From positions 1 to 64,000 of the forward strand of contig JAOIQU010000002.1 in the NCBI GenBank assembly GCA_028141885.1: DNA of 64,000 nt, written 5' to 3'. The position numbers and the translations under genes are program-made. This document shows, in pieces, positions 43,919 to 52,366 of this stretch. Each line of letters begins with the position of its first letter. Within the stretch, counting starts at the first letter, position 1. The notes under the pieces are model-generated. The model did not search any database, was not told the origin of the DNA, and saw nothing but the letters and a program-made list of their open reading frames with translations. The DNA comes from Flavobacteriales bacterium. GTDB lineage: Bacteria; Bacteroidota; Bacteroidia; Flavobacteriales; UA16.

Positions 43919-44929
43919 CCCTTCGCCGAAGGTGCTCCGCACGTTGATGGTTTGGCCGTGCGATTCGACGATATGCTTGACGATGGCCAATCCGAGTCCA
44001 GATCCACCGGCATGTCGCGATCGCGATTTGTCCACGCGATAAAAACGCTCGAACACCCGCGGCAGGTCTTCTTCCTTGATGCCAATGCCTGAGTCTGCGA
44101 CCTCGACCAAAATGGAATCTTCCGCGTCGTAGTAGCGGATTTCCGTGTGTCCGCCTGCGTTGCCGTAATTGATGCTGTTGACGACGAGGTTGGTCAACAC
44201 TTGCACCAGTTTGGCAGCGTCGCCTTTCACCATAACGGAGGATCCGTCCATGCCTTTTTTCAACCTCAAGTCAATGTCATTCCGTTTCGCCTTGGGCTCG
44301 AGGCTTTCGATGGTTTCACTGATGATGTCAAGCAGGTCAAATGGCAGCAATTCAATGTCCAAATTGGCCGCTTCCATTTTGGTGATGACGTCCAAGTTTT
44401 CCAACAGGCCAGACATGCGCTCCACGTTCTTCGCCGCCTTCAGCAAAAACTTGCGGTTGATTTCAGGGTCCTCCATGCCTCCCTCGAGCAAGGTGAGGAT
44501 GAATCCTTGAATGTTGAAGATGGGGGTCTTGAGTTCATGGGCGAGGTTGCCGATGAATTCCTGCCGAAAGGTGTCCGTCTCCCGCAAGTGGGTGATTTCG
44601 TCGATTTGGGACTCCGCCCAAGACATCACATCGCGGTTGACTTGCTCGACAATGTCGTTGTCCATGTCGAGGTTGATTTGGTTGCTCGATCCCTTGAGCC
44701 TTCGAATGGTCTTGTAAATGATGCGGACCCGATCTTGGATATACATCCCAAGTTGTCGAAACACCAACACGTAGCAAAGGCCGCCCACCACCAAGGCCGT
44801 GATTGGAGGAAGCCACCATTGGCCCTGAATGCCATTGGCCCAAAGGGCGCCTCCCACAGCCAGCAAAGTCAGCAAACCCACGGCCACGCCAGCTTGGATG
44901 GACACCGATCTGGGGCTCCGTCCCGCCAT
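43880..44929 (-). CDS. Two-component sensor histidine kinase (PhoR-like, no PAS)
   Basis: 349 residues from the ATG at 44929. Two N-terminal helices (GVAVGLLTLLAVGGALWANG and PPITALVVGGLCYVLVFRQL) give a very short periplasmic loop. A linker is followed by the H-box EFIGNLAHELKTPIFNIQGF (phospho-His at about residue 129). The kinase domain has LTNLVVNSINYGNAGG (N-box), VADSGIGIKEEDLPRVFERF (G1/F), and SGLGLAIVKHIVESHG (G2). All essential motifs are present. Its start overlaps the response-regulator stop by 1 nt (TGATG). The short sensor loop suggests a membrane-embedded or protein signal. Confidence 0.93.
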   Translation of the reverse strand: MAGRSPRSVSIQAGVAVGLLTLLAVGGALWANGIQGQWWLPPITALVVGGLCYVLVFRQLGMYIQDRVRIIYKTIRRLKGSSNQINLDMDNDIVEQVNRDVMSWAESQIDEITHLRETDTFRQEFIGNLAHELKTPIFNIQGFILTLLEGGMEDPEINRKFLLKAAKNVERMSGLLENLDVITKMEAANLDIELLPFDLLDIISETIESLEPKAKRNDIDLRLKKGMDGSSVMVKGDAAKLVQVLTNLVVNSINYGNAGGHTEIRYYDAEDSILVEVADSGIGIKEEDLPRVFERFYRVDKSRSRHAGGSGLGLAIVKHIVESHGQTINVRSTFGEGSTFSFTLEKAGS

Positions 44930-45606
44930 CAGCCGACGAATTTGTAGCCGACCCCTTTGACGGTCTTGAAGTAGTGCTCTCCGAGTTTTTCGCGAAGCTT
45001 TCTGATGTGGACGTCGATGGTTCGGTCGCCCACGACCACGTCTGTGCCCCAAACACTGGCCAGGATGTTCTCACGCGTGAACACTCGCCCAGGTTGGGAT
45101 GCGAGCAAACTGAGAAGTTCGAATTCCTTCTTGGGCAGAGACATTTCCTTTCCTTCATGGACGACGACGTACCGTTCTGGATCAATCATCAGGCCGGTGC
45201 CGTCGTAGTCGCCACCCACATAGCTTGCAGCTTTCTTTCTGCGCAACAATGCCTGAACCCGGGACAACAACACCCGCGGTTTCACGGGCTTGAGGATGTA
45301 GTCGTCTGCCCCAGCTTCGAAGCCGGCAATTTGGCTGTAGTCTTCCCCGCGCGCAGTGAGGAACGCCACGACCGTGGCGCCCAAACGCTTCTCTTCCCGA
45401 ATCAGCGTGCACGCTTCGACGCCGTCCATTTCAGGCATCATCACGTCCAGCAGAATCAAGTCGGGAAGCAGTTTTTTGGCGAGGTCCACGCCTTCTTTGC
45501 CGTTGTTCGCAGTGTGAACATCATACCCCTCTTTCAACAAATTGTATTCAATGAATTCGAGTATGTCTGGTTCGTCGTCGACCAAGAGGATGCGTTGCTT
45601 GCCCAT
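44929..45606 (-). CDS. Response regulator, OmpR/PhoB type
   Basis: 225 residues from the ATG at 45606. Receiver domain: ILLVDDEPDILEFIEYNLLK (acidic pair), LILLDVMMPEMDGVEACTL (phospho-Asp), VAFLTARGEDYSQIAGFEAG (Thr), DDYILKPVKPRVLLSRVQAL (Lys). The winged-helix output follows (LSLLASQPGRVFTRENILAS, RTIDVHIRKLREKLGEHYFK and TVKGVGYKF). It is paired with the kinase downstream. A GAACTTCG box 4 nt upstream supports this start rather than the in-frame ATG at 45651. Confidence 0.94.
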   Translation of the reverse strand: MGKQRILLVDDEPDILEFIEYNLLKEGYDVHTANNGKEGVDLAKKLLPDLILLDVMMPEMDGVEACTLIREEKRLGATVVAFLTARGEDYSQIAGFEAGADDYILKPVKPRVLLSRVQALLRRKKAASYVGGDYDGTGLMIDPERYVVVHEGKEMSLPKKEFELLSLLASQPGRVFTRENILASVWGTDVVVGDRTIDVHIRKLREKLGEHYFKTVKGVGYKFVG

Positions 45607-45712
45607 GGCTCGAAGTTCATCACGGCTATGTTCTTCTGAGGTAAACGGCATGTGAACGCTTTCTTAACACGAATATCCATCAAAATCTGCGGACACCAAT
45701 GCGGGCCAGCAA

Positions 45713-47050
45713 TTAGGCCTGTCCAACCTGCAACACATCGAGGTAGCGTTGCCACGCTTTTTTGACCTGGGCAAACTTCTTCCCGTTCCAAAAAGCCTCT
45801 CCGTCCCGACGGTCGTGCAGGTCGTGGAGTTTGGTTTGGGCCCAAGTGTGCAGTTGAGAACCGCCTTGACCCCACATCCACATGGCGGCCGCAGCCAGCC
45901 AGCCCCATCCTTCAGGAGCTGCCAGTGCGGCAAACCCGGACCAAATCAACCACGTCAAAGGGATCAGGAGGATTCCATAACCAAAGCGCATGGTGGCCAC
46001 AAACTCGAGCTTCTTGACGCTGCGGTTGACATGGGAGGTGATGAATGTTGTGGCGGGCCAAGAGGGCAGGTTGGCAAACATGAACAAAGGCCGCAACCAT
46101 TGCACCCAAGGGCGTTGTGTGCGAATCTGGGAAGGGGCCGTACCCCAGGCCTCAGGCCGTCCTTGGCGACCCAAGGTGTTCCAAGCGGTGTCCCAATCGT
46201 CAAAGGCGGTTTTCACTGCTTTGGCCCAATCGGGGTCGTCTTCCCAACGTTGCGCCCATGTACGAAGTGTGCCTGTGAATTCACGCCACTGTTCAGTTGT
46301 CATCTCGGTCGTGCGGAGGGCGCGCACGGCGGGGTGCAAGGCAGGCTGGGCCTCTTCAGGTTGAATGTCCACCATGACGTTCTGGAATGCACGTTTGACA
46401 CGTGCATTGAAGGCGACTTTGTTCATGGTCCCGTCTTCTTGCAGCAAATCGGCAAAGGCGATGGGCTCGCCAGCTCGCACGCGAAGCCGCCTCCGCCATT
46501 CCACGTAGTCCTCATAATCGAGCCCAAGGGGCACGACTTGAATGTCTTTCAGAGAAGGGTGTTTGCGCACGCTGCGCGCCAACATTTCAGACAAACCGCC
46601 TTTCAGCGCTCGCAATGAAGGATAAGGGTTGTGATTCCCTTCCGGGAAGATGCCCATGGCGGCACCCGCGTGCAACCGATCGACGCACACGTCAAAAATG
46701 ATGTCGTTGCGCTCTCGCAATTGATCCACACGATCTCGCTGCCGGTATACGGGAAGCTGGTTGTAGCCGTAAAGAATGTGGCGGGCAATCCCATTCCAGA
46801 ACACATCGGCGCGCGTCAACCAGTGAACTTGTTGCGGGATGAATCCGCAAATGGGCATGGGGTCCATCATCCCATTCTGGTGATTCCCGATGAAAATGGT
46901 GGGCGTGCCTTGGCTTGGCAGACGGTCAAAATCGTCGAGTCCGGAGATGGTGTAGTACCTGGAAATGCCCGCCCATACAAGAACCCTCGTCAATCGGTAG
47001 TAGAGATGCGAAACCTGAACCGGAGGATGAAGGATGGGGCGCTGCTTCAT
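45713..47050 (-). CDS. PlsC-type 1-acylglycerol-3-phosphate acyltransferase, long form
   Basis: 445 residues. The catalytic block is FIGNHQNGMMDPMPICGF at about residues 50-67, an H-x5-D form of the acyltransferase motif, then MGIFPEGNHNPYPSLRALKG (FPEG). Two hydrophobic segments at about 330-400 (ILLIPLTWLIWSGFAALAAP, GWGWLAAAAMWMWG) anchor it to the membrane. It is much longer than E. coli PlsC; the extra ~200 C-terminal residues contain the helices plus a basic tail. Likely role is phospholipid or ornithine-lipid acylation. It sits 15 nt downstream of pheT's stop on the opposite-facing order (same strand) and precedes the two-component pair. Confidence 0.82.
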   Translation of the reverse strand: MKQRPILHPPVQVSHLYYRLTRVLVWAGISRYYTISGLDDFDRLPSQGTPTIFIGNHQNGMMDPMPICGFIPQQVHWLTRADVFWNGIARHILYGYNQLPVYRQRDRVDQLRERNDIIFDVCVDRLHAGAAMGIFPEGNHNPYPSLRALKGGLSEMLARSVRKHPSLKDIQVVPLGLDYEDYVEWRRRLRVRAGEPIAFADLLQEDGTMNKVAFNARVKRAFQNVMVDIQPEEAQPALHPAVRALRTTEMTTEQWREFTGTLRTWAQRWEDDPDWAKAVKTAFDDWDTAWNTLGRQGRPEAWGTAPSQIRTQRPWVQWLRPLFMFANLPSWPATTFITSHVNRSVKKLEFVATMRFGYGILLIPLTWLIWSGFAALAAPEGWGWLAAAAMWMWGQGGSQLHTWAQTKLHDLHDRRDGEAFWNGKKFAQVKKAWQRYLDVLQVGQA

Positions 47051-47065
47051 GGTGGACTCCGGGTG

Positions 47066-49546
47066 TTACCTCAATCGAGCCCCTGCGGACTCCAATGCTT
47101 TGAGGATGCGAGACATCGCCGATTCGATTTGCTTGTCGTTGAGGGTGGCTTCTGGATTTTGCAGCTTGAACGCCATGGCATAGCTTTTCTCGTGCTCCTC
47201 GAGCCCTTTGCCTTGATACACGTCAAACAACCACACTTCTTTCAGCAATTTCCGCTCGGCGTTGGTGGCCGCTTGCTTCAGGGTGTCGTACGTCATGCTT
47301 TTGTCCACCACCAACGCCAAGTCACGCCGCACAGACGGGAATTTGGGCAAGTCTTTGGCTTTCGTCCGACGCTTCTTGACAGCCTTCAACAACAGGGCCA
47401 CATCGAAATCCGCCCAAAACACGGCTTCGCTGACATCACAAGCCGCCGCGACTTCAGGATGCACCATGCCCCACCGTCCAATTTCCTTTCCGTTGGGATG
47501 TCTGAGGATGACACCTTCAGCCAACAGCCCTTCACCCTGCGTTTCTGGGTCAGACAGCACATGGAGTCCGATGCTATGGAACAACGCTTCGACGGTCTCC
47601 TTCAAGGTGTACATGTCGGCGAGTCCCTCTTTTCCTTTGGGGCGATTCCAGGACTCCGGGAAAGCGCGGCCAGTGACCCACAGACTGAGGTGCTCTTTCT
47701 CATGGTAGTTGAAGCCCCCTTCACCGTTGTCTTGGCGGGTGTAAGTGCGTCCAAATTCGAACAGCCTCAAATCGGGCTGCTGGTGGTTCGCGTTCCGCGC
47801 GATGGCTTCCAGACCCTGGAAAACCAGACTCTGACGCATGGCGCCCAAATCTGAACTCAATGGATTGAGCATGTGAACGCTTGCGTCGGGCATCAAATCT
47901 CGGTCCTTCACCAGCTCGGCGTAGGAGGCCTTGGTCAGCGAATTGGACATGATTTCTGTGAATCCCCGACCCACGAGGAGCTCCCTCCAGCCAAACAACA
48001 CGTCCTCGCGGTTGGGGGTCGAGGGCACTTCGAGGGTTCCTGTCATCCGTTCCGGCAGTGGCACGTGGTCAAATCCGTGAATGCGCAGCACTTCTTCCGC
48101 AACGTCGGCTGGGCGCGTGACGTCGCTCCGGTATGCAGGCACGTCCAACGTCCAAACGTCCGCGCCTTCCTCGGCAACGACAATGTCGAGCGAAGTCAAA
48201 ATGGACTTCAATCGATCGTGTGTGATTTCGGTGCCCAGGAACCCGAACAACCACGACAACTTGAGCTCAACGCGCGCGTTGCAGACTTGAGGCGTTTCGA
48301 GGTGTTCACTTCCCCCCACCAGTCGGGCACCCGCCCACTCTTCGAGCAGGTGCACGCAACGTGCCGCTGCGTTGCGGACCATGTTGGGGTCCACACCACG
48401 CTCAAAGCGGAAGCTGGCGTCCGTGCTGAGCGTGTGGCGCTTGGCGCTTTTTCGGACCGTCACGGGATGGAACCACGCCGCCTCCAACACCACCTTCGTC
48501 GTGCGGTCGCTGACCCCACTGTCTGCACCGCCGTAGACGCCGGCGAGACACATGGGCTTGTCGCGGTCCGCAATGACCAAATCCTGGGCATCGAGCGTAC
48601 GCGCTTGCCCGTCGAGGGTCGTGAAGGCTTCTCCTTGCTTGGCTTTTCGCACTCGGATCTGGCTTCCGCCAATCTGCTCCATGTCGAAGGCATGCAAGGG
48701 GTTGCCAAACTCGTGGAGCACCAAATTCGTGGCGTCGACGACGTTGTTGATCGGTTGCAAGCCAATGGCGCGCAACTGCTTTTGGGCCCATTCAGGGCTG
48801 GGTCCCACCTTGACGTCCTCCAATTCCAGGGCGAGGTAATGCGGACAGTCGTACTTCGCATCCACATTCAGTGAAAGGTTGCCTCCGCGGGCTAGGGCAT
48901 TGTCCAATTGAGCCATGGCGGGAAGACGCAGCTCGTTCACCTCCATTGGGCCAACGCCATCCACCGTGCCGTGCAACAAGCCAGCCCTCAAATCGCGCGC
49001 CACACCCCAATGGCCCATCGCATCGTTGCGGTTGGGCGTCAGGCCAATTTCAATGACGTCATCTCCTTCCAAGCCAACGTGGGCGGCGAGCGGCTGCCCC
49101 ACCTTGGCTCCAGCATCGAGCACCATGATGCCGTCGTGGCTGGTGCCCAATCCCAGTTCATCTTCGGCACAAATCATCCCCAACGAGACCTCACCGCGGA
49201 TCTTGCCCTTTTTGATTTTGAATGGCTCTCCGCCAGTCGGATGCAACGTGGCTCCGACTTGTGCGACGGGCACTTTTTGACCTTCTGCCACATTGCTTGC
49301 GCCACACACGATGTCGAGAACCTCTTCGCCCACGTCCACTTTGCAGAGGCGAAGGCGGTCGGCGTTGGGGTGGGGCTCCACCGAAGTGATGTGACCGATC
49401 ACGACACCTGCCAATCCTCCAGGCACGTCTTGAACGTGTTCCACACCTTCCACTTCCAGACCTGTTGCGGTCAACACTTGGGCGGCCTGGTCGACAGGAA
49501 CGTCGAAGGAAAAGAGCTGTTGAAGCCAGCGGGCAGAAATCTTCAT
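47066..49546 (-). CDS. pheT: Phenylalanyl-tRNA synthetase beta subunit
   Basis: 826 residues from the ATG at 49546. It opens MKISARWLQQLFSF (PheT start) and has the tRNA-binding/EMAP-like domain (VVIGHITSVEPHPNADRLRL, KVDVGEEVLDIVCGASNVAE) at about 40-150, the B3/B4 editing domain, the B5 domain (KLSWLFGFLGTEITHDRLKS), DVTRPADVAEEVLRIHGFD, LNPLSSDLGAMRQSLVFQGL, and the C-terminal FDX-ACB anticodon-binding domain (FPSVRRDLALVVDKSMTYD). Complete. It works with PheS, encoded 1.8 kb away on the other strand. TAGATTTG lies 31 nt upstream. Confidence 0.96.
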   Translation of the reverse strand: MKISARWLQQLFSFDVPVDQAAQVLTATGLEVEGVEHVQDVPGGLAGVVIGHITSVEPHPNADRLRLCKVDVGEEVLDIVCGASNVAEGQKVPVAQVGATLHPTGGEPFKIKKGKIRGEVSLGMICAEDELGLGTSHDGIMVLDAGAKVGQPLAAHVGLEGDDVIEIGLTPNRNDAMGHWGVARDLRAGLLHGTVDGVGPMEVNELRLPAMAQLDNALARGGNLSLNVDAKYDCPHYLALELEDVKVGPSPEWAQKQLRAIGLQPINNVVDATNLVLHEFGNPLHAFDMEQIGGSQIRVRKAKQGEAFTTLDGQARTLDAQDLVIADRDKPMCLAGVYGGADSGVSDRTTKVVLEAAWFHPVTVRKSAKRHTLSTDASFRFERGVDPNMVRNAAARCVHLLEEWAGARLVGGSEHLETPQVCNARVELKLSWLFGFLGTEITHDRLKSILTSLDIVVAEEGADVWTLDVPAYRSDVTRPADVAEEVLRIHGFDHVPLPERMTGTLEVPSTPNREDVLFGWRELLVGRGFTEIMSNSLTKASYAELVKDRDLMPDASVHMLNPLSSDLGAMRQSLVFQGLEAIARNANHQQPDLRLFEFGRTYTRQDNGEGGFNYHEKEHLSLWVTGRAFPESWNRPKGKEGLADMYTLKETVEALFHSIGLHVLSDPETQGEGLLAEGVILRHPNGKEIGRWGMVHPEVAAACDVSEAVFWADFDVALLLKAVKKRRTKAKDLPKFPSVRRDLALVVDKSMTYDTLKQAATNAERKLLKEVWLFDVYQGKGLEEHEKSYAMAFKLQNPEATLNDKQIESAMSRILKALESAGARLR

Positions 49547-49577
49547 GGGTGTCTGGTTGGGAACCAAATGGTCCTTG

Positions 49578-49585
49578 CAAATCTA
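49578..49585 (-). promoter_or_regulatory. -7 box TAGATTTG upstream of pheT
   Basis: Perfect TAnnTTTG on the minus strand, 31 nt before the pheT ATG. It stands back-to-back with the tRNA-Pro promoter at 49623-49630. Confidence 0.5.
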
Positions 49586-49622
49586 CTTTGTTCCTCGGCT
49601 TTTTCCGTGGGAGAAAATCGCC

Positions 49623-49630
49623 TACATTTG
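49623..49630 (+). promoter_or_regulatory. -7 box TACATTTG of the tRNA-Pro gene
   Basis: Perfect TAnnTTTG, ending 11 nt before the mature tRNA 5' end. Confidence 0.6.
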
Positions 49631-49641
49631 CACCCCTCCAT

Positions 49642-49714
49642 CGGGATGTAGCTCAGTTGGTAGAGTACGCGTCTGGGGGACGTGTGGTCGCTGGTTCAAG
49701 TCCAGTCATCCCGA
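49642..49714 (+). tRNA. tRNA-Pro (anticodon GGG)
   Basis: A 73-nt cloverleaf. The acceptor arm CGGGATG (49642-49648) pairs fully with CATCCCG (49707-49713); discriminator A at 49714. D arm GCTC/GAGT with an 8-nt loop containing GG; anticodon arm CGCGT/ACGTG with loop CTGGGGG, anticodon GGG at bases 34-36; T arm GCTGG/CCAGT with loop TTCAAGT. C1-G72 is the proline identity pair. CCA is not encoded, as is common in Bacteroidota. Confidence 0.95.
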
Positions 49715-49718
49715 CAAC

Positions 49719-49746
49719 AAAGCCGCGAATGCTCGTGGCTTTTTTT
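49719..49746 (+). terminator. Rho-independent terminator after tRNA-Pro
   Basis: AAAGCCGCGA (49719-49728) pairs with TCGTGGCTTT (49733-49742) around an ATGC loop, and the T-run extends to 49746. Only 4 nt after the tRNA. Confidence 0.88.
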
Positions 49747-49771
49747 GTGTCTCTTCCGAACTTTGGTCCCC

Positions 49772-50125
49772 ATGGATTACGCATTCGAGCGAGATTGGCA
49801 GACGCTGGTGAAGCGCATGATGGAACGATTTGGCGAAGAGCCAGACGTGACGAGCATGGTGTTTGCCGTGGGGTTGCAAGAGGCAGGCCAGGGCGCACGA
49901 CGCTACAAGAAAGACGAGAAGATGGACCTCATGCACGTGGGCGTTTGCACCTTGCTCGAGCCGCTGGGTCACTACGTCAGGGAAGGGGAAGACGAGGAGG
50001 GGTGGCCCCACTTTTCATTGGGAGAACCCATTCCGGCGTTGACGCCAGAAGAACAAGAAACCATGATGAAGAGGGCCTTGGTGGACTACTTCGCGGCCTG
50101 GATTGGGCGCGAGGGGGAAGAGTGA
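49772..50125 (+). CDS. Conserved-type small hypothetical protein
   Basis: 117 residues starting MDYAFERDWQTLVKRMMERFG, with VTSMVFAVGLQEAGQGARRY, KKDEKMDLMHVGVCTLLEPLG and an acidic end. It is helical, charged, soluble and has no known catalytic motif. The pattern looks like a Bacteroidota-restricted cytosolic protein; I do not recognise a function. A GAACTTTG sequence lies 6 nt upstream of the ATG, consistent with the short-gap starts elsewhere, so it is probably transcribed independently of tRNA-Pro. Confidence 0.7.
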   Translation: MDYAFERDWQTLVKRMMERFGEEPDVTSMVFAVGLQEAGQGARRYKKDEKMDLMHVGVCTLLEPLGHYVREGEDEEGWPHFSLGEPIPALTPEEQETMMKRALVDYFAAWIGREGEE

Positions 50126-50145
50126 GGAGCCGTTTGGAAGGGAGG

Positions 50146-50514
50146 TCACTCCATGACCACAGTCGCCTCGTTGGTGACCATTTCTTCCACTTTGATCAAC
50201 CCCGTGCCTGACAAGTTGCCCTTCTCGCATTCAATGCTGAGGACCGCGAATCCCGATTGGCCGGCCACGTACAAATCCGAGAAATTGAACGACGTGAAAC
50301 CCTCGTCTGTGGTGGTTTGGGTGGTGTCAAAACGGGGTTCCCCTCCGCCTTCCGCGAACAGCCTGACCTCTGCCTCGGACACGGGAACTTGCGCATCACC
50401 TTCAAGGCGAACCACGTAGATGTTCGCCACCGTCTCTTCCACTTTGTAGCAACCAGTGAGCAACAGACCGATTGCTGCGACAATTGAGAGGGAGAAAATG
50501 CGGGTCATGACCAT
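50146..50514 (-). CDS. Small lipoprotein, beta-sandwich-like, unknown function
   Basis: 122 residues. The N-terminus IFSLSIVAAIGLLLTGCYKV is a type-II signal with lipobox LTGC. After the Cys the chain is beta-rich: ANIYVVRLEGDAQVPVSEAE, VRLFAEGGGEPRFDTTQTTT, DEGFTSFNFSDLYVAG, resembling a carboxypeptidase-regulatory or Cna-B-like single domain. No enzymatic residues. An ATG two codons downstream (50508) is an equally good start. It faces the cyclophilin gene divergently and converges on the 49772 gene. Confidence 0.7.
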   Translation of the reverse strand: MVMTRIFSLSIVAAIGLLLTGCYKVEETVANIYVVRLEGDAQVPVSEAEVRLFAEGGGEPRFDTTQTTTDEGFTSFNFSDLYVAGQSGFAVLSIECEKGNLSGTGLIKVEEMVTNEATVVME

Positions 50515-50535
50515 AGCGTTGTTTGGATTGACATC

Positions 50536-50543
50536 TACCTTTG
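50536..50543 (+). promoter_or_regulatory. -7 box TACCTTTG upstream of the cyclophilin gene
   Basis: Perfect TAnnTTTG, 16 nt before the ATG at 50560. Confidence 0.55.
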
Positions 50544-50559
50544 GAGTCAGACCTCAAAG

Positions 50560-51330
50560 ATGATGAAAAAAGCCCAAATGACTTCTCGCACTCCCTTCTT
50601 GTTCTCCAGCGTGTTTGTGGTGGCACTGTCGCTGCTGTTGATGTCCTCTTCAGGATGCGAATCCACAGGCATGGCCTCGAAGGAACCCGCCAAGGTGGAG
50701 ATTGCAACCAAGTTTGGCAACATGGTGGTTCAGCTTAGCGATTCCACGCCCCAACACCGCGACAACTTCCTCAAATTGGTCGACGATCAGTTTTACGACA
50801 GCTTGATTTTTCACCGGGTGATCCGCGAGTTCATGGTGCAAGGGGGCGATCCGCAGAGCAAAGGCGCCGATGCGAACGCACGCCTGGGCAGCGGAGGTCC
50901 AGGATACACGGTCGAAGCGGAAATCAGGCCCGACCTGCTCCACGTCAAAGGGGCGCTCTCAGCAGCGCGTCAGGGCGACAATGTCAATCCAGAGCGTCGC
51001 AGCTCAGGAAGTCAATTTTACCTTGTTCAAGGGCGTCAATTCAGCGAGAACGAATTGGACGGTATCGAAGGCCGCATCGCCTCCTTCGCCAACGAATACG
51101 GGAATGGCTTGGCCAATGTGAAAAATGGCAAGTTTGAGTACTCTGAAGAATCGCGAGAGCTCTACAATACGGTGGGGGGCACGCCCTTTTTGGACATGCA
51201 GTACACGGTGTTTGGCTATGTCATTGAAGGGTTGGACATCATCGACAGCATTGCAGCCGTGCCCACAGACCGTCGCCGAGGCGACCGTCCTCTGGAAGAT
51301 GTGGTCATGAGCATGAAGCGATTGAACTGA
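50560..51330 (+). CDS. Cyclophilin-type peptidyl-prolyl isomerase, lipoprotein
   Basis: 256 residues. A lipoprotein signal (SLLLMSSSGCESTG) places it in the periplasm. The cyclophilin fold follows: VEIATKFGNMVVQLSDSTPQ, HRDNFLKLVDDQFYDSLIFH, RVIREFMVQGGDPQSKG (active-site FHR and QGGD), then an insert (residues ~170-215, NEYGNGLANVKNGKFEYSEE) absent from bacterial PpiA, and VFGYVIEGLDIIDSIAAVPT. It speeds proline isomerisation of exported proteins. A start at the second Met is possible. It precedes pheS by 16 nt. Confidence 0.88.
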   Translation: MMKKAQMTSRTPFLFSSVFVVALSLLLMSSSGCESTGMASKEPAKVEIATKFGNMVVQLSDSTPQHRDNFLKLVDDQFYDSLIFHRVIREFMVQGGDPQSKGADANARLGSGGPGYTVEAEIRPDLLHVKGALSAARQGDNVNPERRSSGSQFYLVQGRQFSENELDGIEGRIASFANEYGNGLANVKNGKFEYSEESRELYNTVGGTPFLDMQYTVFGYVIEGLDIIDSIAAVPTDRRRGDRPLEDVVMSMKRLN

Positions 51331-51346
51331 TTCAACGACCGCAAGC

Positions 51347-52363
51347 ATGAAGGACCGCATCAAAAGCATGATGGCCGAGGTGGCCGCTGCTGAACTTCCC
51401 AGTCCGGAAGCTGTTGAGGCATTTCGCATTGAATTCTTGGGCCGCAAAGGCAAAATCAAGGTTTTGATGGCCGATTTCAAGGCGGTTCCCGGTGAAGAGA
51501 AACGGGAATTGGGACCGATGCTCAACCAGCTGAAACAGGCGGTGGAGCAGAAAGTGGTTCAAGCGCAGCAGGTGAACGTTGTGCGTCCTGAAGCCTCTGG
51601 CGAGGATGCCACGCGTCCTTCAGGTGGCGTGCCTGTGGGCACCCATCACCCTTTGCAGGTGGTTCGCAGAGAAATCGTAGGGATTTTCCAGAACATGGGC
51701 TTTGCCGTGGCGGAGGGCCCAGAGATCGAAGACGATTGGCACGTGTTCAGTGGATTGAACTTTCCACCCGAACACCCCGCCCGCGACATGCAGGACACGT
51801 TTTTCGTGGAGCGAGACCCCGACATGGTCCTTCGCACGCACACGAGCTCGGTGCAGGTGCGCGAAATGGAGAAACGCGAACCGCCCATGCGGTTGATCAT
51901 GCCTGGGCGTGTCTTTCGGAATGAGGCCATTTCCGCTCGGGCGCACTGCATGTTCCATCAAATCGAAGGACTTTACATCGACAAGAACGTGTCGTTTGCC
52001 GACCTGAAGCAGACCTTGCTGCATTTCGCGAGGTGCTTCTTTGGTCCAGACACGGACATTCGCCTGCGCCCGTCCTACTTCCCGTTCACGGAACCCAGCG
52101 CGGAAGTGGATGTCTACTGGGGGCTCAAAACCGAAGTGGACAAGCGCATCACCAAGGGAACGGGATGGCTCGAGATTTTGGGCTGCGGCATGGTGGACCC
52201 CAACGTGTTGAAGGCAAGCGGCATTGATCCAGAGGTCTACAGTGGATTTGCCTTTGGAATGGGGATTGAGCGCATCACGATGTTGCGTTATCAAATCGGC
52301 GATCTCCGTCACTTCTTCGAAAACGACCGCCGCTTTTTGGACCAGTTCGTGGGAGAACGCTGA
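51347..52363 (+). CDS. pheS: Phenylalanyl-tRNA synthetase alpha subunit
   Basis: 338 residues, typical. The N-terminal coiled coil (KDRIKSMMAEVAAAELPSPE) binds tRNA. The catalytic class-II domain shows GTHHPLQVVRREIVGIFQNM, FAVAEGPEIEDDWHVFSGLN and FPPEHPARDMQDTFFVERD (motif 1), RTHTSSVQVREME, MPGRVFRNEAISARAHCMFH (motif 2), FRPSYFPFTEPSAEVDVYW-like RLRPSYFPFTEPSAEVDV, and SGFAFGMGIERITMLRYQIG (motif 3). Complete; partner of the distant pheT. Confidence 0.96.
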   Translation: MKDRIKSMMAEVAAAELPSPEAVEAFRIEFLGRKGKIKVLMADFKAVPGEEKRELGPMLNQLKQAVEQKVVQAQQVNVVRPEASGEDATRPSGGVPVGTHHPLQVVRREIVGIFQNMGFAVAEGPEIEDDWHVFSGLNFPPEHPARDMQDTFFVERDPDMVLRTHTSSVQVREMEKREPPMRLIMPGRVFRNEAISARAHCMFHQIEGLYIDKNVSFADLKQTLLHFARCFFGPDTDIRLRPSYFPFTEPSAEVDVYWGLKTEVDKRITKGTGWLEILGCGMVDPNVLKASGIDPEVYSGFAFGMGIERITMLRYQIGDLRHFFENDRRFLDQFVGER

Positions 52364-52366
52364 GGC

